Positions 1-7,578 of a stretch of 9,597 nucleotides of DNA are shown here, piece by piece. The notes below the pieces were generated by a model. It searched no databases. It saw only the letters and a list, made by a program, of their open reading frames with translations, and was not told the DNA's origin. The stretch lies in NCBI GenBank assembly GCA_018702715.1, contig JABIYQ010000447.1, positions 1 to 9,597 on the forward strand, read 5' to 3'. Position 1 is the first letter of the stretch. Each line of letters starts with the position of its first letter. The position numbers and the translations under genes are program-made. This stretch comes from Desulfobacula sp. (GTDB lineage: Bacteria; Desulfobacterota; Desulfobacteria; Desulfobacterales; Desulfobacteraceae).

Positions 1-60
1 GTGGGCATCAATTTAATTGTTGACTGGTTCTTGCATTTATCAAGTGGTCTGCACGAATAG
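1..60 (+). CDS. C-terminal end of an ABC transporter inner-membrane permease (partial)
   Basis: Frame 1 is open from the first base and ends at TAG (58-60). It encodes 19 residues, VGINLIVDWFLHLSSGLHE, with a hydrophobic stretch followed by a short polar tail. This resembles the end of a DppC/OppC-type permease, where the last transmembrane helix is followed by a few cytoplasmic residues. The assignment rests mainly on position: a permease gene normally sits just before the fused ATPase that starts 13 bp downstream, and the operon continues with a binding protein. Too little sequence is present to prove the family, and the gene begins outside the window. Confidence 0.6.
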   Translation: MGINLIVDWFLHLSSGLHE

Positions 61-68
61 AAAGGAAG
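61..68 (+). promoter_or_regulatory. Ribosome binding site for the fused ABC ATPase
   Basis: AAAGGAAG lies immediately after the permease stop and five bases before the TTG at 74. It decides the start of the ATPase. The alternative in-frame TTG at 17 would overlap the permease end and has no such site. Confidence 0.6.
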
Positions 69-73
69 ATAAG

Positions 74-1690
74 TTGAACAATTTGCTGGAAATAAAAAAT
101 TTATATCTCGAAGCCTATTATGAAGAAAAATGGCAGCCCATAGTCCATGACATCAGCCTGAATTTGAAAAGAGGAGAAGTGCTTGGCCTCATTGGTGAAT
201 CCGGTGCCGGAAAATCCACTATCGGCCTGGCGGCCATGGGGTATGCCCGACAGGGATGCAGAATCGCATCCGGATCCATAAATCTTGACGGCGTAGAAAT
301 GTTTAATGCATCAGAAAAACAATTAAGAAAGGTAAGGGGATCAAAAATATCTTATGTGGCCCAGAGCGCGGCAGCTTCTTTTAATCCGGCCCATCGTGTT
401 ATCAAACAATATGCAGAAGCGCCTGTCCAGCATGGATTGATGAGTACGGCCAAAGCCGAAAAAGAAGCCATTGAACTTTATGAACGTCTGTTTTTACCCA
501 GCCCGGACAAAATTGGCTACCGTTATCCCCATGAACTTTCAGGAGGTCAGCTTCAAAGGGCAATGGTTGCAATGGCCATGTCCTGCAAACCAGATATCAT
601 TGTGTTTGACGAGCCCACAACGGCACTGGATGTGACCACCCAGATCGAAGTATTGGCAGCTGTTAAAGAAATCACTGAAAAGATGAATAAAGCGGCTCTG
701 TATATCACCCATGATCTGGCTGTTGTGGCCCAGGTCGCCCATAGAATCATGGTATTGAGAAACGGCAGGCTTGTTGAACTCAATGAAACAAGACAATTGA
801 TCGATAACCCCAAAGAAGAATACACCCGGAAATTGTTGAATGTCAGATCTTTGAGGGAAAACAAAACCATTCTTGATAAAATGGACGTCATCCTGGATAT
901 CAAAGATGTGGCCGCAACTTATACAGGAGATAAAAATGTAGTTGAGGATATAGATCTGACGGTAAGAAAAGGCAGAACGGTTGCCCTGGTCGGAGAATCA
1001 GGCAGTGGGAAAAGCACGGTGGCAAAAATTATTACAGGCCTTCTTCCTGCCAATAATGGCTCCATAAAGTTTTTGGGAAAAGAACTTCCCAGAAAATTAA
1101 AAGACAGGGTAAAAGATGACTTGAGAAAAATGCAGATGATATATCAAATGCCTGATACGGCATTAAATCCAAAACAGACCGTCAGAAAAGTAATTGGCAG
1201 ACCCCTTGAATTTTATTTTGGGATACGGGGAAAAGAGGCTGAAGAGCAGATCAGACAACTCTTGGTGGATATCGAACTTGACCCGGATCACTATATCGGT
1301 CGTTTGACCACAGAGCTTTCCGGTGGTGAAAAACAGAGGATCTGTATCGCCAGAGCATTGGCTGCTAAGCCTGACTTAATCATTTGTGATGAAGTCACAT
1401 CTGCCCTGGATCAATTGGTGGCAGAAGGAATCCTGGATCTTTTGCAGGATCTGCAGAACAAAACAAACATGTCTTATTTGTTTATTACACATGATCTGGC
1501 CACAGTCAAAGCCATTGCAGATAAGATTGTTATTATGCTCCAAGGCAAAATTGTTGAACAAGGGGAAAAAAAGGAGATCCTTACCCCGCCTCACCATGAG
1601 TATACGGATAAACTGTTGGCATCAGTTCCTGAAATGGATCCGGATTGGCTGGACAACCTTTTGGAACAGCGTGCCTCAACATTTATTTAA
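74..1690 (+). CDS. Fused two-domain ATP-binding protein of a peptide/dipeptide-type ABC importer
   Basis: This is a 538-aa cytoplasmic ATPase carrying two complete ABC nucleotide-binding domains in one chain, a DppD-DppF-like fusion that powers uptake through the membrane permeases. Domain 1 has Walker A GESGAGKST at residues 41-49, signature LSGGQ near 155, Walker B IIVFDE near 175-180 and an H-loop histidine near 213. Domain 2 has Walker A GESGSGKST at 307-315, LSGGE near 415, Walker B LIICDE near 435-440 and an H-loop histidine near 473. The YTRKLL segment between the domains and EYTDKLL after domain 2 resemble the C-terminal oligopeptide-transporter extension. All catalytic motifs look intact, so both sites are probably active. 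The TTG start at 74 is preferred because of the AAAGGAAG upstream and because the protein then begins in the usual way just before the first beta strand. The gene follows a permease end and precedes a family-5 binding protein. The substrate cannot be read from the ATPase. Confidence 0.93.
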   Translation: MNNLLEIKNLYLEAYYEEKWQPIVHDISLNLKRGEVLGLIGESGAGKSTIGLAAMGYARQGCRIASGSINLDGVEMFNASEKQLRKVRGSKISYVAQSAAASFNPAHRVIKQYAEAPVQHGLMSTAKAEKEAIELYERLFLPSPDKIGYRYPHELSGGQLQRAMVAMAMSCKPDIIVFDEPTTALDVTTQIEVLAAVKEITEKMNKAALYITHDLAVVAQVAHRIMVLRNGRLVELNETRQLIDNPKEEYTRKLLNVRSLRENKTILDKMDVILDIKDVAATYTGDKNVVEDIDLTVRKGRTVALVGESGSGKSTVAKIITGLLPANNGSIKFLGKELPRKLKDRVKDDLRKMQMIYQMPDTALNPKQTVRKVIGRPLEFYFGIRGKEAEEQIRQLLVDIELDPDHYIGRLTTELSGGEKQRICIARALAAKPDLIICDEVTSALDQLVAEGILDLLQDLQNKTNMSYLFITHDLATVKAIADKIVIMLQGKIVEQGEKKEILTPPHHEYTDKLLASVPEMDPDWLDNLLEQRASTFI

Positions 1691-1718
1691 TTTAATAATG
1701 CAACATTTAATAATGCAA
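1690..1718 (+). repeat. Perfect 14-bp tandem repeat between ATPase and binding-protein genes
   Basis: ATTTAATAATGCAA occurs at 1690-1703 and again at 1705-1718, separated by one C, giving a 15-bp period. A partial related block, CAACATTTA, occurs at the ATPase end (1677-1685) and again at 1701-1709. The repeat fills almost the whole 45-bp gap up to the Shine-Dalgarno site. It may be a regulator site, an AU-rich translation enhancer or mRNA-processing region, or a chance slippage product. Confidence 0.75.
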
Positions 1719-1720
1719 TA

Positions 1721-1726
1721 AGGAGG
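1721..1726 (+). promoter_or_regulatory. Strong Shine-Dalgarno site of the binding-protein gene
   Basis: A perfect AGGAGG lies nine bases before the ATG at 1736. It is much stronger than the site in front of the ATPase. That fits the usual need for a binding protein in excess over the transporter core. Confidence 0.8.
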
Positions 1727-1735
1727 ACTAAAAAC

Positions 1736-3325
1736 ATGTCAGAACTATCACGGTTAACTAAGATGTTTGAACAAAACAAAATTAGTAGAAGGCAGTTTAT
1801 GACCCAGGTTTCAGCACTTGGCCTGATGGCAGCTGTTTCCCCTGCTTTGCTCTCAGGTACAGCCCATGCTTCAGTCCCTAAAAAGGGCGGACGTCTGACA
1901 CTCGGTTGTACGGGCGGGTCAACTACGGATTCCATGGATCCTGGAACACTGACTTCGAACATGAACCAGAACCTTAACTGGCAGATCAGAAACAATCTTG
2001 TGGAAATCGACCACAATTTTAATGCCATACCTGAACTTGCTGAATCATGGGGCGCCTCTGCAGATGCAAAAAAATGGACCTTTAAGTTGCGCAAAGGTAT
2101 CGAGTTTCATAATGGCAAAACCTTGACCGCAGAAGATGTGATCTATACCTATAACCACCATCTTAAAAAAGAATCTAAATCAGCAGCTAAAGCATATCTA
2201 AAAAGTATTGAAAGTATGAAAGCCAATGGAAAGTATGAAGTTGTTTTTGAACTTTCCGGAGGCAGTGCTGATTTCCCGTTTATCCTTGGTGATTACCACT
2301 TGACGATTTGTCCGGCCGGAACGACAGGTCAGGAATGGGAAAAGGGCATCGGTACAGGCGGTTATGTCCTGGAAAATTGGGAACCCGGTGTCAGGGCTTT
2401 TGCAAAACGCAATCCAAATTACTGGAAAGAAGGACGCGCACATTTTGATGAAATTGAGACGCTTTCCATCGTTGATACCAATGCCAGGACAAATGCTTTA
2501 AAGACCGGTCAGATAGATTATATGGATCGTGTTGAGCTTAAAACAGTACACCTTATGAAAAGGATGCCCGGGATCAATGTTATTGCTACAACGGGAACCG
2601 CACATTACACCATGCCCATGATGCTAAATCAAACACCTTATGGTAACAATGATGTTCGTACGGCCTTAAAGCTTGCAGTTGATCGTGAGGCATTGCTAAA
2701 ACAAATTTTGCGGGGTTATGGCGAAGTCGGTAATGATCATCCTATTGCACCGGTAAATAAATATCATGCAAAAAATCTGGAGCAAAGAAAATATGATCCG
2801 GATAAAGCTAAATTTCATATGAAAAAAGCGGGTATGCTGGATCATCAATTTAATCTTCATGCAGCAGATGCCGCTTTCGCAGGCGCTGTAGATGCTGCCA
2901 TCCTGGTCAAGGAACAGGCTAAAAAAGCCGGTATCAAGATTAATGTTGTCAGAGAACCTGATGATGGATATTGGAGCAATGTCTGGATTAAAAAAGAATG
3001 GTGCATGTGCTATTGGGGAGGACGTCCCATTGAAGACATGATGTTCTCCGTTGCATATGCAGACGGAGCCCCATGGAATGATACTCTTTGGTCAAATAAA
3101 AAATTCAACGAACTTCTCGTTGCTGCAAGAGCAGAGCTGGATGATGTTAAACGCAGGAAGATGTACGAGGATATGCAGGAAATATGCAGAAATGACAGCG
3201 GAACCATAGTTCCCATGTATAACCAGATGGTTGAAGGCAGTTCAGATAAGCTGGGACATGGACCTGTTTCCGGACACATGGCCATGGACGGCATGAGAAC
3301 GGGTGAACGCTGGTGGAGGAAGTAA
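1736..3325 (+). CDS. Tat-exported substrate-binding protein, family 5 (peptide/dipeptide/nickel class)
   Basis: This 529-aa protein is the periplasmic solute receptor that hands ligand to the ABC importer encoded just upstream. The N-terminus carries a twin-arginine motif, SRRQF at residues 17-21, then a hydrophobic stretch and a likely signal peptidase I site after AHA (43-45). There is no lipobox cysteine, so a soluble periplasmic protein is expected. The mature part starts KKGGRLTLG and shows the family-5 pattern: a DSMDPGTLTSNMNQN segment, then PELAESW, WTFKLRKGIEFHNGK, LTAEDVIYTYNH, and later NDVRTALKLAVDREALLKQIL. Length is typical of the family. The strong AGGAGG supports the ATG at 1736. 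A terminator follows, so it is the last gene of its operon. The ligand is unknown. Family-5 proteins bind peptides, but also opines, nickel chelates, sugars and other small molecules, and the convergent catabolic genes hint at an amino-acid-like substrate. Confidence 0.93.
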   Translation: MSELSRLTKMFEQNKISRRQFMTQVSALGLMAAVSPALLSGTAHASVPKKGGRLTLGCTGGSTTDSMDPGTLTSNMNQNLNWQIRNNLVEIDHNFNAIPELAESWGASADAKKWTFKLRKGIEFHNGKTLTAEDVIYTYNHHLKKESKSAAKAYLKSIESMKANGKYEVVFELSGGSADFPFILGDYHLTICPAGTTGQEWEKGIGTGGYVLENWEPGVRAFAKRNPNYWKEGRAHFDEIETLSIVDTNARTNALKTGQIDYMDRVELKTVHLMKRMPGINVIATTGTAHYTMPMMLNQTPYGNNDVRTALKLAVDREALLKQILRGYGEVGNDHPIAPVNKYHAKNLEQRKYDPDKAKFHMKKAGMLDHQFNLHAADAAFAGAVDAAILVKEQAKKAGIKINVVREPDDGYWSNVWIKKEWCMCYWGGRPIEDMMFSVAYADGAPWNDTLWSNKKFNELLVAARAELDDVKRRKMYEDMQEICRNDSGTIVPMYNQMVEGSSDKLGHGPVSGHMAMDGMRTGERWWRK

Positions 3326-3354
3326 TAATCCCTTATAGTTAATTCAAACTCAGG

Positions 3355-3385
3355 CAGGCCGGAAGTTTTACTTCCGGCCTGTTTT
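3355..3385 (+). terminator. Rho-independent terminator of the transporter operon
   Basis: CAGGCCGGAAG (3355-3365) pairs perfectly with CTTCCGGCCTG (3371-3381), with one further T-A pair closing a three-base loop. The GC-rich stem is followed by TTTTA on the plus strand. It lies 30 bp after the binding-protein stop. On the minus strand the stem is not followed by a T run, so it is a good terminator only for plus-strand transcription. Confidence 0.88.
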
Positions 3386-3440
3386 AGCTTGAAGTTGCTT
3401 TCTCCTCAATGGGATAATGGCTGTTCCTAACTTTTATTTT
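3386..3440. other. Short convergent intergenic spacer
   Basis: This is the gap between the plus-strand terminator and the stop codon of the minus-strand fusion gene. It is AT-rich at its right end. I see no separate hairpin with a U-tract for the minus strand, so minus-strand transcripts may end by another mechanism or at the shared hairpin. Confidence 0.5.
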
Positions 3441-6275
3441 TCAAACAAGAGATTCAACTTTTGTTTCCAAGGCATTTTTTTTTAATACAATGTCAGGCCG
3501 GCCCTTTAAACTTGCATAAAGGGTTCTTCCCATAAAAATCGGATCACCACCGGCAGTGGTTGGTATCTTGTCGTGGGTTTCCAGTGTAACTTCCCGGCAG
3601 CTGGTCCCTGAAATCCTTGCTCTTTTCCTCACGCTACGGACCAATTCGTCCCTGGCAAAACGATCTGCATTGTTAAAGTTTTTAAAATGCCGTGTACCGG
3701 CAATCCCTTCAACTATAAACTCGCCCTTGTTACCAGGTACAATTCTTAATTGTTTTTTTATGACCACATTACTTGTAATGGCACCTATGGCATTTGCCAC
3801 ATCTGCATCATCAGGCAGAATAGCTTTAGCATTAAGGGGTTTTACTGCTTGAGAAAGAAAAAATTTTGTGGGAGCGCCGATACCGATAACCGGACGTTTA
3901 AGTTTAATTGAAACCTCATAATTAGAATTTTCATGGTTCAGCAGATTTTTTATAAGGACTTTACATACAGGACAGCTGTTTATTGCTTCGGGATCTGTTT
4001 CATCATCCAGCTGGCGTTTTAAAAGTTCAAGGGTTAATAGTTTAACCCCCATATCCAAAAGATGCTGGGTCAATTCGGGCATTTGTTTATTAGTTAGAAA
4101 ACAAAACATCCGGCAATATTCTTGAGCCATTTTTATGTCCCATTTAGTAAACTGCCCCGTGATATGTAAGAGATCGGTTAAGGTAAGCCCACATCGCTGC
4201 ACAATAAAATTTTCTTCAAGCCTCTGCAAAGGCAGGCTGATATCAGCTAGGACCTTGGTTTTTTTGACCAGTTCATCAATGGAATGCGGTCTTGTTGCAA
4301 GCAGGGAAACAATCTTTTTTTCCATGGGTGTCAATTCAAGTTTTTTTACAGAGCCTGTCAAAGCGAGGATCTGCATTTTCCGGGTAGTGGTGGTATGGCG
4401 ATGCAGGTTCTGGCTTAAAAATTGTAAGGCTTCTTTAGTTCCCGGATGCATTTGACCCAGCCAGGAAATTGGAGCCACTCTTTTGGGTCCGATGAAAAAT
4501 TCTCCTTTTATAAATTCAATCAAACTGTCTCCGCCAAGGCCGGCCGTTCTGATTTCAAGGGCTTTAACATGGGTCCTGTGCCCCCCTACATTTGATCCTT
4601 TTTCATTAAGGTTTACAAGGTTATCGGTCAAAGCAGCCGTATCCGTTGTTGTGCCTCCCATGTCCACAACCAGAGCATCCGTGATTCCGGTAAGATGTTT
4701 TGCACCTGCAACACTGGCAGCAGGACCGGAAAGAATCGTTTCAACGGGCCTTTGTTTGGCCATGGTTGAACTCATTAAAGTTCCATCGCCTTTTACCACG
4801 ACGACTGGAGCACGAATACCAAGCGTTGCCATGACTTTTTCAAGATCCAGAAGCAGGCTGGCAAGTCGTGGGATAATCCTTGCATTGAGCATGGCTGTTG
4901 TAGCCCTTGTCTGAAAATTTAAGGTATCAGACAATTCATGGCCACATGTAACAAAGAGACCCGTGTGTTCATGAATAATTTCTTTTATCTGAATTTCATG
5001 CTCAGGATTAATAGATCCTGCAAATCCAGAAACTGCAAAGGCAGTGACTCCATGGTTTTCAACCATTTGTTCAGCTTTTTGTCTGACCTCATCCGGATCA
5101 ATGGCAATGATCTCTTCCCCTGTGATTTTTAATTGTCCTTTAATAATAGCTTTTGGATGAAAGGGTATGTTTTTATCAATACCAAGCCCATAGGGTGGCA
5201 TGAGAATCATACCGACTTTTTGGCCTTCATTTTCAACAATAGCATTGGTTGCAAGGGTTGTGGACAAAGAAACCAGTTCCACCTGTAGCAGCTTTTTCTG
5301 ATCCAGTTTTTTTAATGCGCTGTGGATTCCTTTTGTGAAATCCCATTTTGTGGTTAAAGATTTGCTTTTGCAAAGGGTTTTATTTTCTTTAAGATCATAA
5401 ATCACAGCATCAGTGTATGTACCGCCTGCATCAATACCTAACCCGATTTTTATATAAGAATCATTATGAACTTTTGAACCGGCAATTATTGTTTTTGAAT
5501 CAATATTATTCACAGTTTTATTAAGGTCTATGATGGGATTGGCAGACAGGGTGGATTGTATTGCATCAAACCCGATAACATTTTCAGGCGGCACAAACAG
5601 GATGTCGGGTGTGGAATGAAATGTTGTGATCATTTTTTCAATCAAAGCCCCATTCCCTTTAATTTTATCATATTTCCACTTGTATTCGTTTGCCATCTCC
5701 AGGGCAAATTTTTCATATTTGGGGGATGATTTAGCTCCTGTTTCGATAAAAGCTGCCCTTTGGTAGTTTTTCTGCCATGAATTTAAGAAATCAAAGGTTT
5801 GTTGAGCAGCATCTTTGCCGTGTGTTTCGGCCAGGTCATTGAAGTTTAATTTTTCTTCACCAAAATAAGCCCATTGTTTTCTCTGGGATATCGGCTCGGC
5901 TTTTTCTTCACACCATCCGGCTGAAAGATAATATGTACCCGGATATTTTTTAAATTCACGCTTGTAAGCCTGATCTCCCCCCAGGAACATGGCAACACAA
6001 TCATGCACTTTGGGAATAACTAAGGGGACACAACTCGATTGAATGCCAATGGTTCCTTTGCCGCAGATACCATAGCCAATGATAATGCGATCGCATAAAC
6101 CCGTTGCTGAAATTTCATCAATTGCAGCCTGGAGTTTCTCCTTAAGCAGATTTGGATTGCTGTGAAGTCCTGCCTCCAGGAATTTATATTCAATATCAAG
6201 CCCTAATTTTCCGGCAATGTGCTTCATATCAATGGCAAGTACGGCACACGCAATTGCATAAGTCTTTTTTTTCAA
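3441..6275 (-). CDS. DUF1638 domain fused to a hydantoinase/oxoprolinase (HyuA-type) ASKHA ATPase
   Basis: This is a 944-aa, probably cytoplasmic protein with two recognisable parts. Residues about 5-245 match the DUF1638 pattern, with conserved blocks IIIGYGICGKG (64-74), PLVIPKVHDC (84-93) and YPGTYYLSAGW (111-121). Several Cys/His residues stand out: C71, H91, C93 and C122. Residues about 275-605 are hydantoinase/oxoprolinase N plus A domains. They carry a phosphate-binding loop GLGIDAGGTYTDAV (278-291), SGPAASVAG (516-524), a second loop VVDMGGTTTDTA (536-547) and a conserved block around SNVGGHRTHV (561-570). Residues about 640-710 look like a small helical or winged-helix insert ending GLTLTDLLHITG, followed by a CPVC pair (768-771). 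The C-terminal part (RPVIGIGAPTKFFL, then DDADVANAIGAI) returns to the ASKHA fold. No HyuB partner is in the window. The TTG start is backed by GGGG seven bases upstream and lies where DUF1638 proteins usually begin. The reaction is unknown. By family it should bind and use ATP, either in hydrolysis of a cyclic amide or as an activase. Confidence 0.88.
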   Translation of the reverse strand: MKKKTYAIACAVLAIDMKHIAGKLGLDIEYKFLEAGLHSNPNLLKEKLQAAIDEISATGLCDRIIIGYGICGKGTIGIQSSCVPLVIPKVHDCVAMFLGGDQAYKREFKKYPGTYYLSAGWCEEKAEPISQRKQWAYFGEEKLNFNDLAETHGKDAAQQTFDFLNSWQKNYQRAAFIETGAKSSPKYEKFALEMANEYKWKYDKIKGNGALIEKMITTFHSTPDILFVPPENVIGFDAIQSTLSANPIIDLNKTVNNIDSKTIIAGSKVHNDSYIKIGLGIDAGGTYTDAVIYDLKENKTLCKSKSLTTKWDFTKGIHSALKKLDQKKLLQVELVSLSTTLATNAIVENEGQKVGMILMPPYGLGIDKNIPFHPKAIIKGQLKITGEEIIAIDPDEVRQKAEQMVENHGVTAFAVSGFAGSINPEHEIQIKEIIHEHTGLFVTCGHELSDTLNFQTRATTAMLNARIIPRLASLLLDLEKVMATLGIRAPVVVVKGDGTLMSSTMAKQRPVETILSGPAASVAGAKHLTGITDALVVDMGGTTTDTAALTDNLVNLNEKGSNVGGHRTHVKALEIRTAGLGGDSLIEFIKGEFFIGPKRVAPISWLGQMHPGTKEALQFLSQNLHRHTTTTRKMQILALTGSVKKLELTPMEKKIVSLLATRPHSIDELVKKTKVLADISLPLQRLEENFIVQRCGLTLTDLLHITGQFTKWDIKMAQEYCRMFCFLTNKQMPELTQHLLDMGVKLLTLELLKRQLDDETDPEAINSCPVCKVLIKNLLNHENSNYEVSIKLKRPVIGIGAPTKFFLSQAVKPLNAKAILPDDADVANAIGAITSNVVIKKQLRIVPGNKGEFIVEGIAGTRHFKNFNNADRFARDELVRSVRKRARISGTSCREVTLETHDKIPTTAGGDPIFMGRTLYASLKGRPDIVLKKNALETKVESLV

Positions 6276-6372
6276 ATTATTACCCCGAATAATCTAAGTT
6301 TAATTACCAAAATGGTATCAATTCTAATCTGGTACCGACTGAGCATTGTGTCAAGGTAAATCTAATAGCATT
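6276..6372 (-). promoter_or_regulatory. Possible promoter and operator region for the DUF1638-hydantoinase gene
   Basis: This 97-bp gap holds a perfect TTGACA on the minus strand (6349-6354). Seventeen bases later comes a weak -10 candidate, CAGATT (6326-6331), and a better-looking TAGAAT (6321-6326) sits too far away at 22 bases. A palindrome GGTACC (6331-6336) touches the -10 candidate. A perfect inverted repeat TACCA-AAA-TGGTA (6305-6317) lies around the expected transcript start. TGGTA half-sites at 6313 and 6330 are 17 bp apart in the same direction. I see no terminator hairpin after the upstream FAD gene, so read-through is also possible. The Shine-Dalgarno is a modest GGGG (6283-6286). 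Confidence 0.45.
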
Positions 6373-7578
6373 TTATTTTAAAAAGGTATCCCCTTTTTCA
6401 AAATCTCCATCTTTAAAGCGACTGTAACGCAGGGGATTCTCCTTGTTGTCTATTTTGCCTGTAACAATATCCGCCACCCTTTTCCCGGCAGCAGGCGACA
6501 GCATGACACCGCACCAATATCCGCAGTTCAGGTGTAATCCCTTAATTTCATCACAGGGACCGATAACAGGTTTGTCGTCAGGAGTGTACACGTAATGACC
6601 CGCTGATATATCAATGTCATCTGCCTTTAGGTCATCAGCAATGGTTTCAAAAAACGGGTTAAGCCTGGATACCCGGTGTATTGATTCTGCTGCAAAATCC
6701 CAGTCAGTAGCAAGTTCATCCGAAGGAGTACTTTCCGGTTCGTTAGGATCTACCCATGCACATAACACTCCACCTGCTTCCGGGCGCCAATAGCTGTGGT
6801 TCTCAAGATCTACTGTAAAAGGAGCATCTTTGGGTACCAGAGGATGGTTGGTTCTGACAAAGGCCTTTTGACGTCGGACTGTTGTTAACGGCATGTCAAG
6901 ACCTGCCATTTTACCAATGATTCCAGCATAGGGACCTGCGCAGTTAACAATCAGGCGCGTGCTGATCAGGCCCTTGTCTGTTTCCACAGTACAGATTCCC
7001 TGATTGTCCTTGTGGATGCCGGTAACACTTGTTTTCATAAAAAAAGCAACATTTTTTGCTCCTTTTGCAAAGCCATAGGTGGTTTCATGGGTGGATAACC
7101 ATCCATCCCTGTTGTTAAACGTTGCTGCAAGTGCCTTGGGGCCAAGAAAGGGAAAACGGTCATGAAGATCCTCTCCCACAATAAGTTCAGTTCCGGGTAT
7201 TCCAAGGGCCTGATAAGTTTGAATTGCTTTTTCAAGATCCCCTACCTGGGCCTGGTCATCCGTTACAAACAGATAGCCTTTCTGGCAAAGATGAATGTCA
7301 ATATCTGTAAGCTCCACCACATCCCTGAAGTTTTCAAACATTTCCACACTGGGAAGGGCAAGGTCTGCCATGGATTTTTCTGTGAATTGAGTTCTAAAGC
7401 ACTCAGCACTGGCAGCAGTGGTAAGACTTGACAAGCCATCTCTTTTTTCAACGAGTATGACTTTTAAACCTTCCCTTGACAGCCAGAAGGCAGTTGACGT
7501 TCCAACAATACCGCCTCCAATGACAACGACGTCAGCAGTTTTGCTTGTAAAATTTTGCGGGATCATTATTTCACTCAT
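6373..7578 (-). CDS. FAD-dependent amine/amino-acid oxidoreductase (DAO / sarcosine-oxidase-beta-like)
   Basis: This 401-aa flavoenzyme belongs to the DAO superfamily, whose members oxidise the C-N bond of primary or secondary amines such as sarcosine, dimethylglycine, glycine or D-amino acids. The dinucleotide-binding motif GGGIVG is at residues 21-26, followed by the ribose-binding acid in VEKRD (E44). A second FAD segment is RLIVNCAGPYAG (208-219). The C-terminus has YTPDDKPVIGP (331-341) and NCGYWCGVMLSPAAGKRVAD (351-370), typical of sarcosine oxidase beta-type proteins. There is no signal peptide, so it is cytoplasmic. By eye, the position of the covalent-flavin cysteine of monomeric sarcosine oxidase appears to be glycine, suggesting non-covalent FAD. 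The ATG overlaps the upstream AOR stop as ATGA and has GGAGG six bases before it, so the two are translationally coupled. In an anaerobe it would act as a dehydrogenase rather than an O2-using oxidase. The exact substrate cannot be told. Confidence 0.87.
   Translation of the reverse strand: MSEIMIPQNFTSKTADVVVIGGGIVGTSTAFWLSREGLKVILVEKRDGLSSLTTAASAECFRTQFTEKSMADLALPSVEMFENFRDVVELTDIDIHLCQKGYLFVTDDQAQVGDLEKAIQTYQALGIPGTELIVGEDLHDRFPFLGPKALAATFNNRDGWLSTHETTYGFAKGAKNVAFFMKTSVTGIHKDNQGICTVETDKGLISTRLIVNCAGPYAGIIGKMAGLDMPLTTVRRQKAFVRTNHPLVPKDAPFTVDLENHSYWRPEAGGVLCAWVDPNEPESTPSDELATDWDFAAESIHRVSRLNPFFETIADDLKADDIDISAGHYVYTPDDKPVIGPCDEIKGLHLNCGYWCGVMLSPAAGKRVADIVTGKIDNKENPLRYSRFKDGDFEKGDTFLK

Noticed and set aside
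17..73. In-frame TTG at 17 as the start of the fused ATPase, adding 19 residues
   Set aside because: It overlaps the permease end, has no ribosome site, and the added residues do not resemble an ABC protein N-terminus. TTG at 74 has AAAGGAAG in place.
1687..2094. 135-aa minus-strand open frame opposite the binding-protein signal peptide
   Set aside because: The plus strand has a clear Tat signal, a strong ribosome site and a family match over the same bases.
3355..3381. Hairpin considered as a bidirectional terminator for both convergent operons
   Set aside because: The T-run exists only on the plus-strand side. The minus-strand continuation is CCTGAGTTTG, so a bidirectional role is not supported by sequence.
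4483..4914. 143-aa plus-strand open frame opposite the hydantoinase part
   Set aside because: It is antisense to the conserved second phosphate loop and SGPAA region. It has no ribosome site of note and its composition is typical of a reverse-frame shadow.
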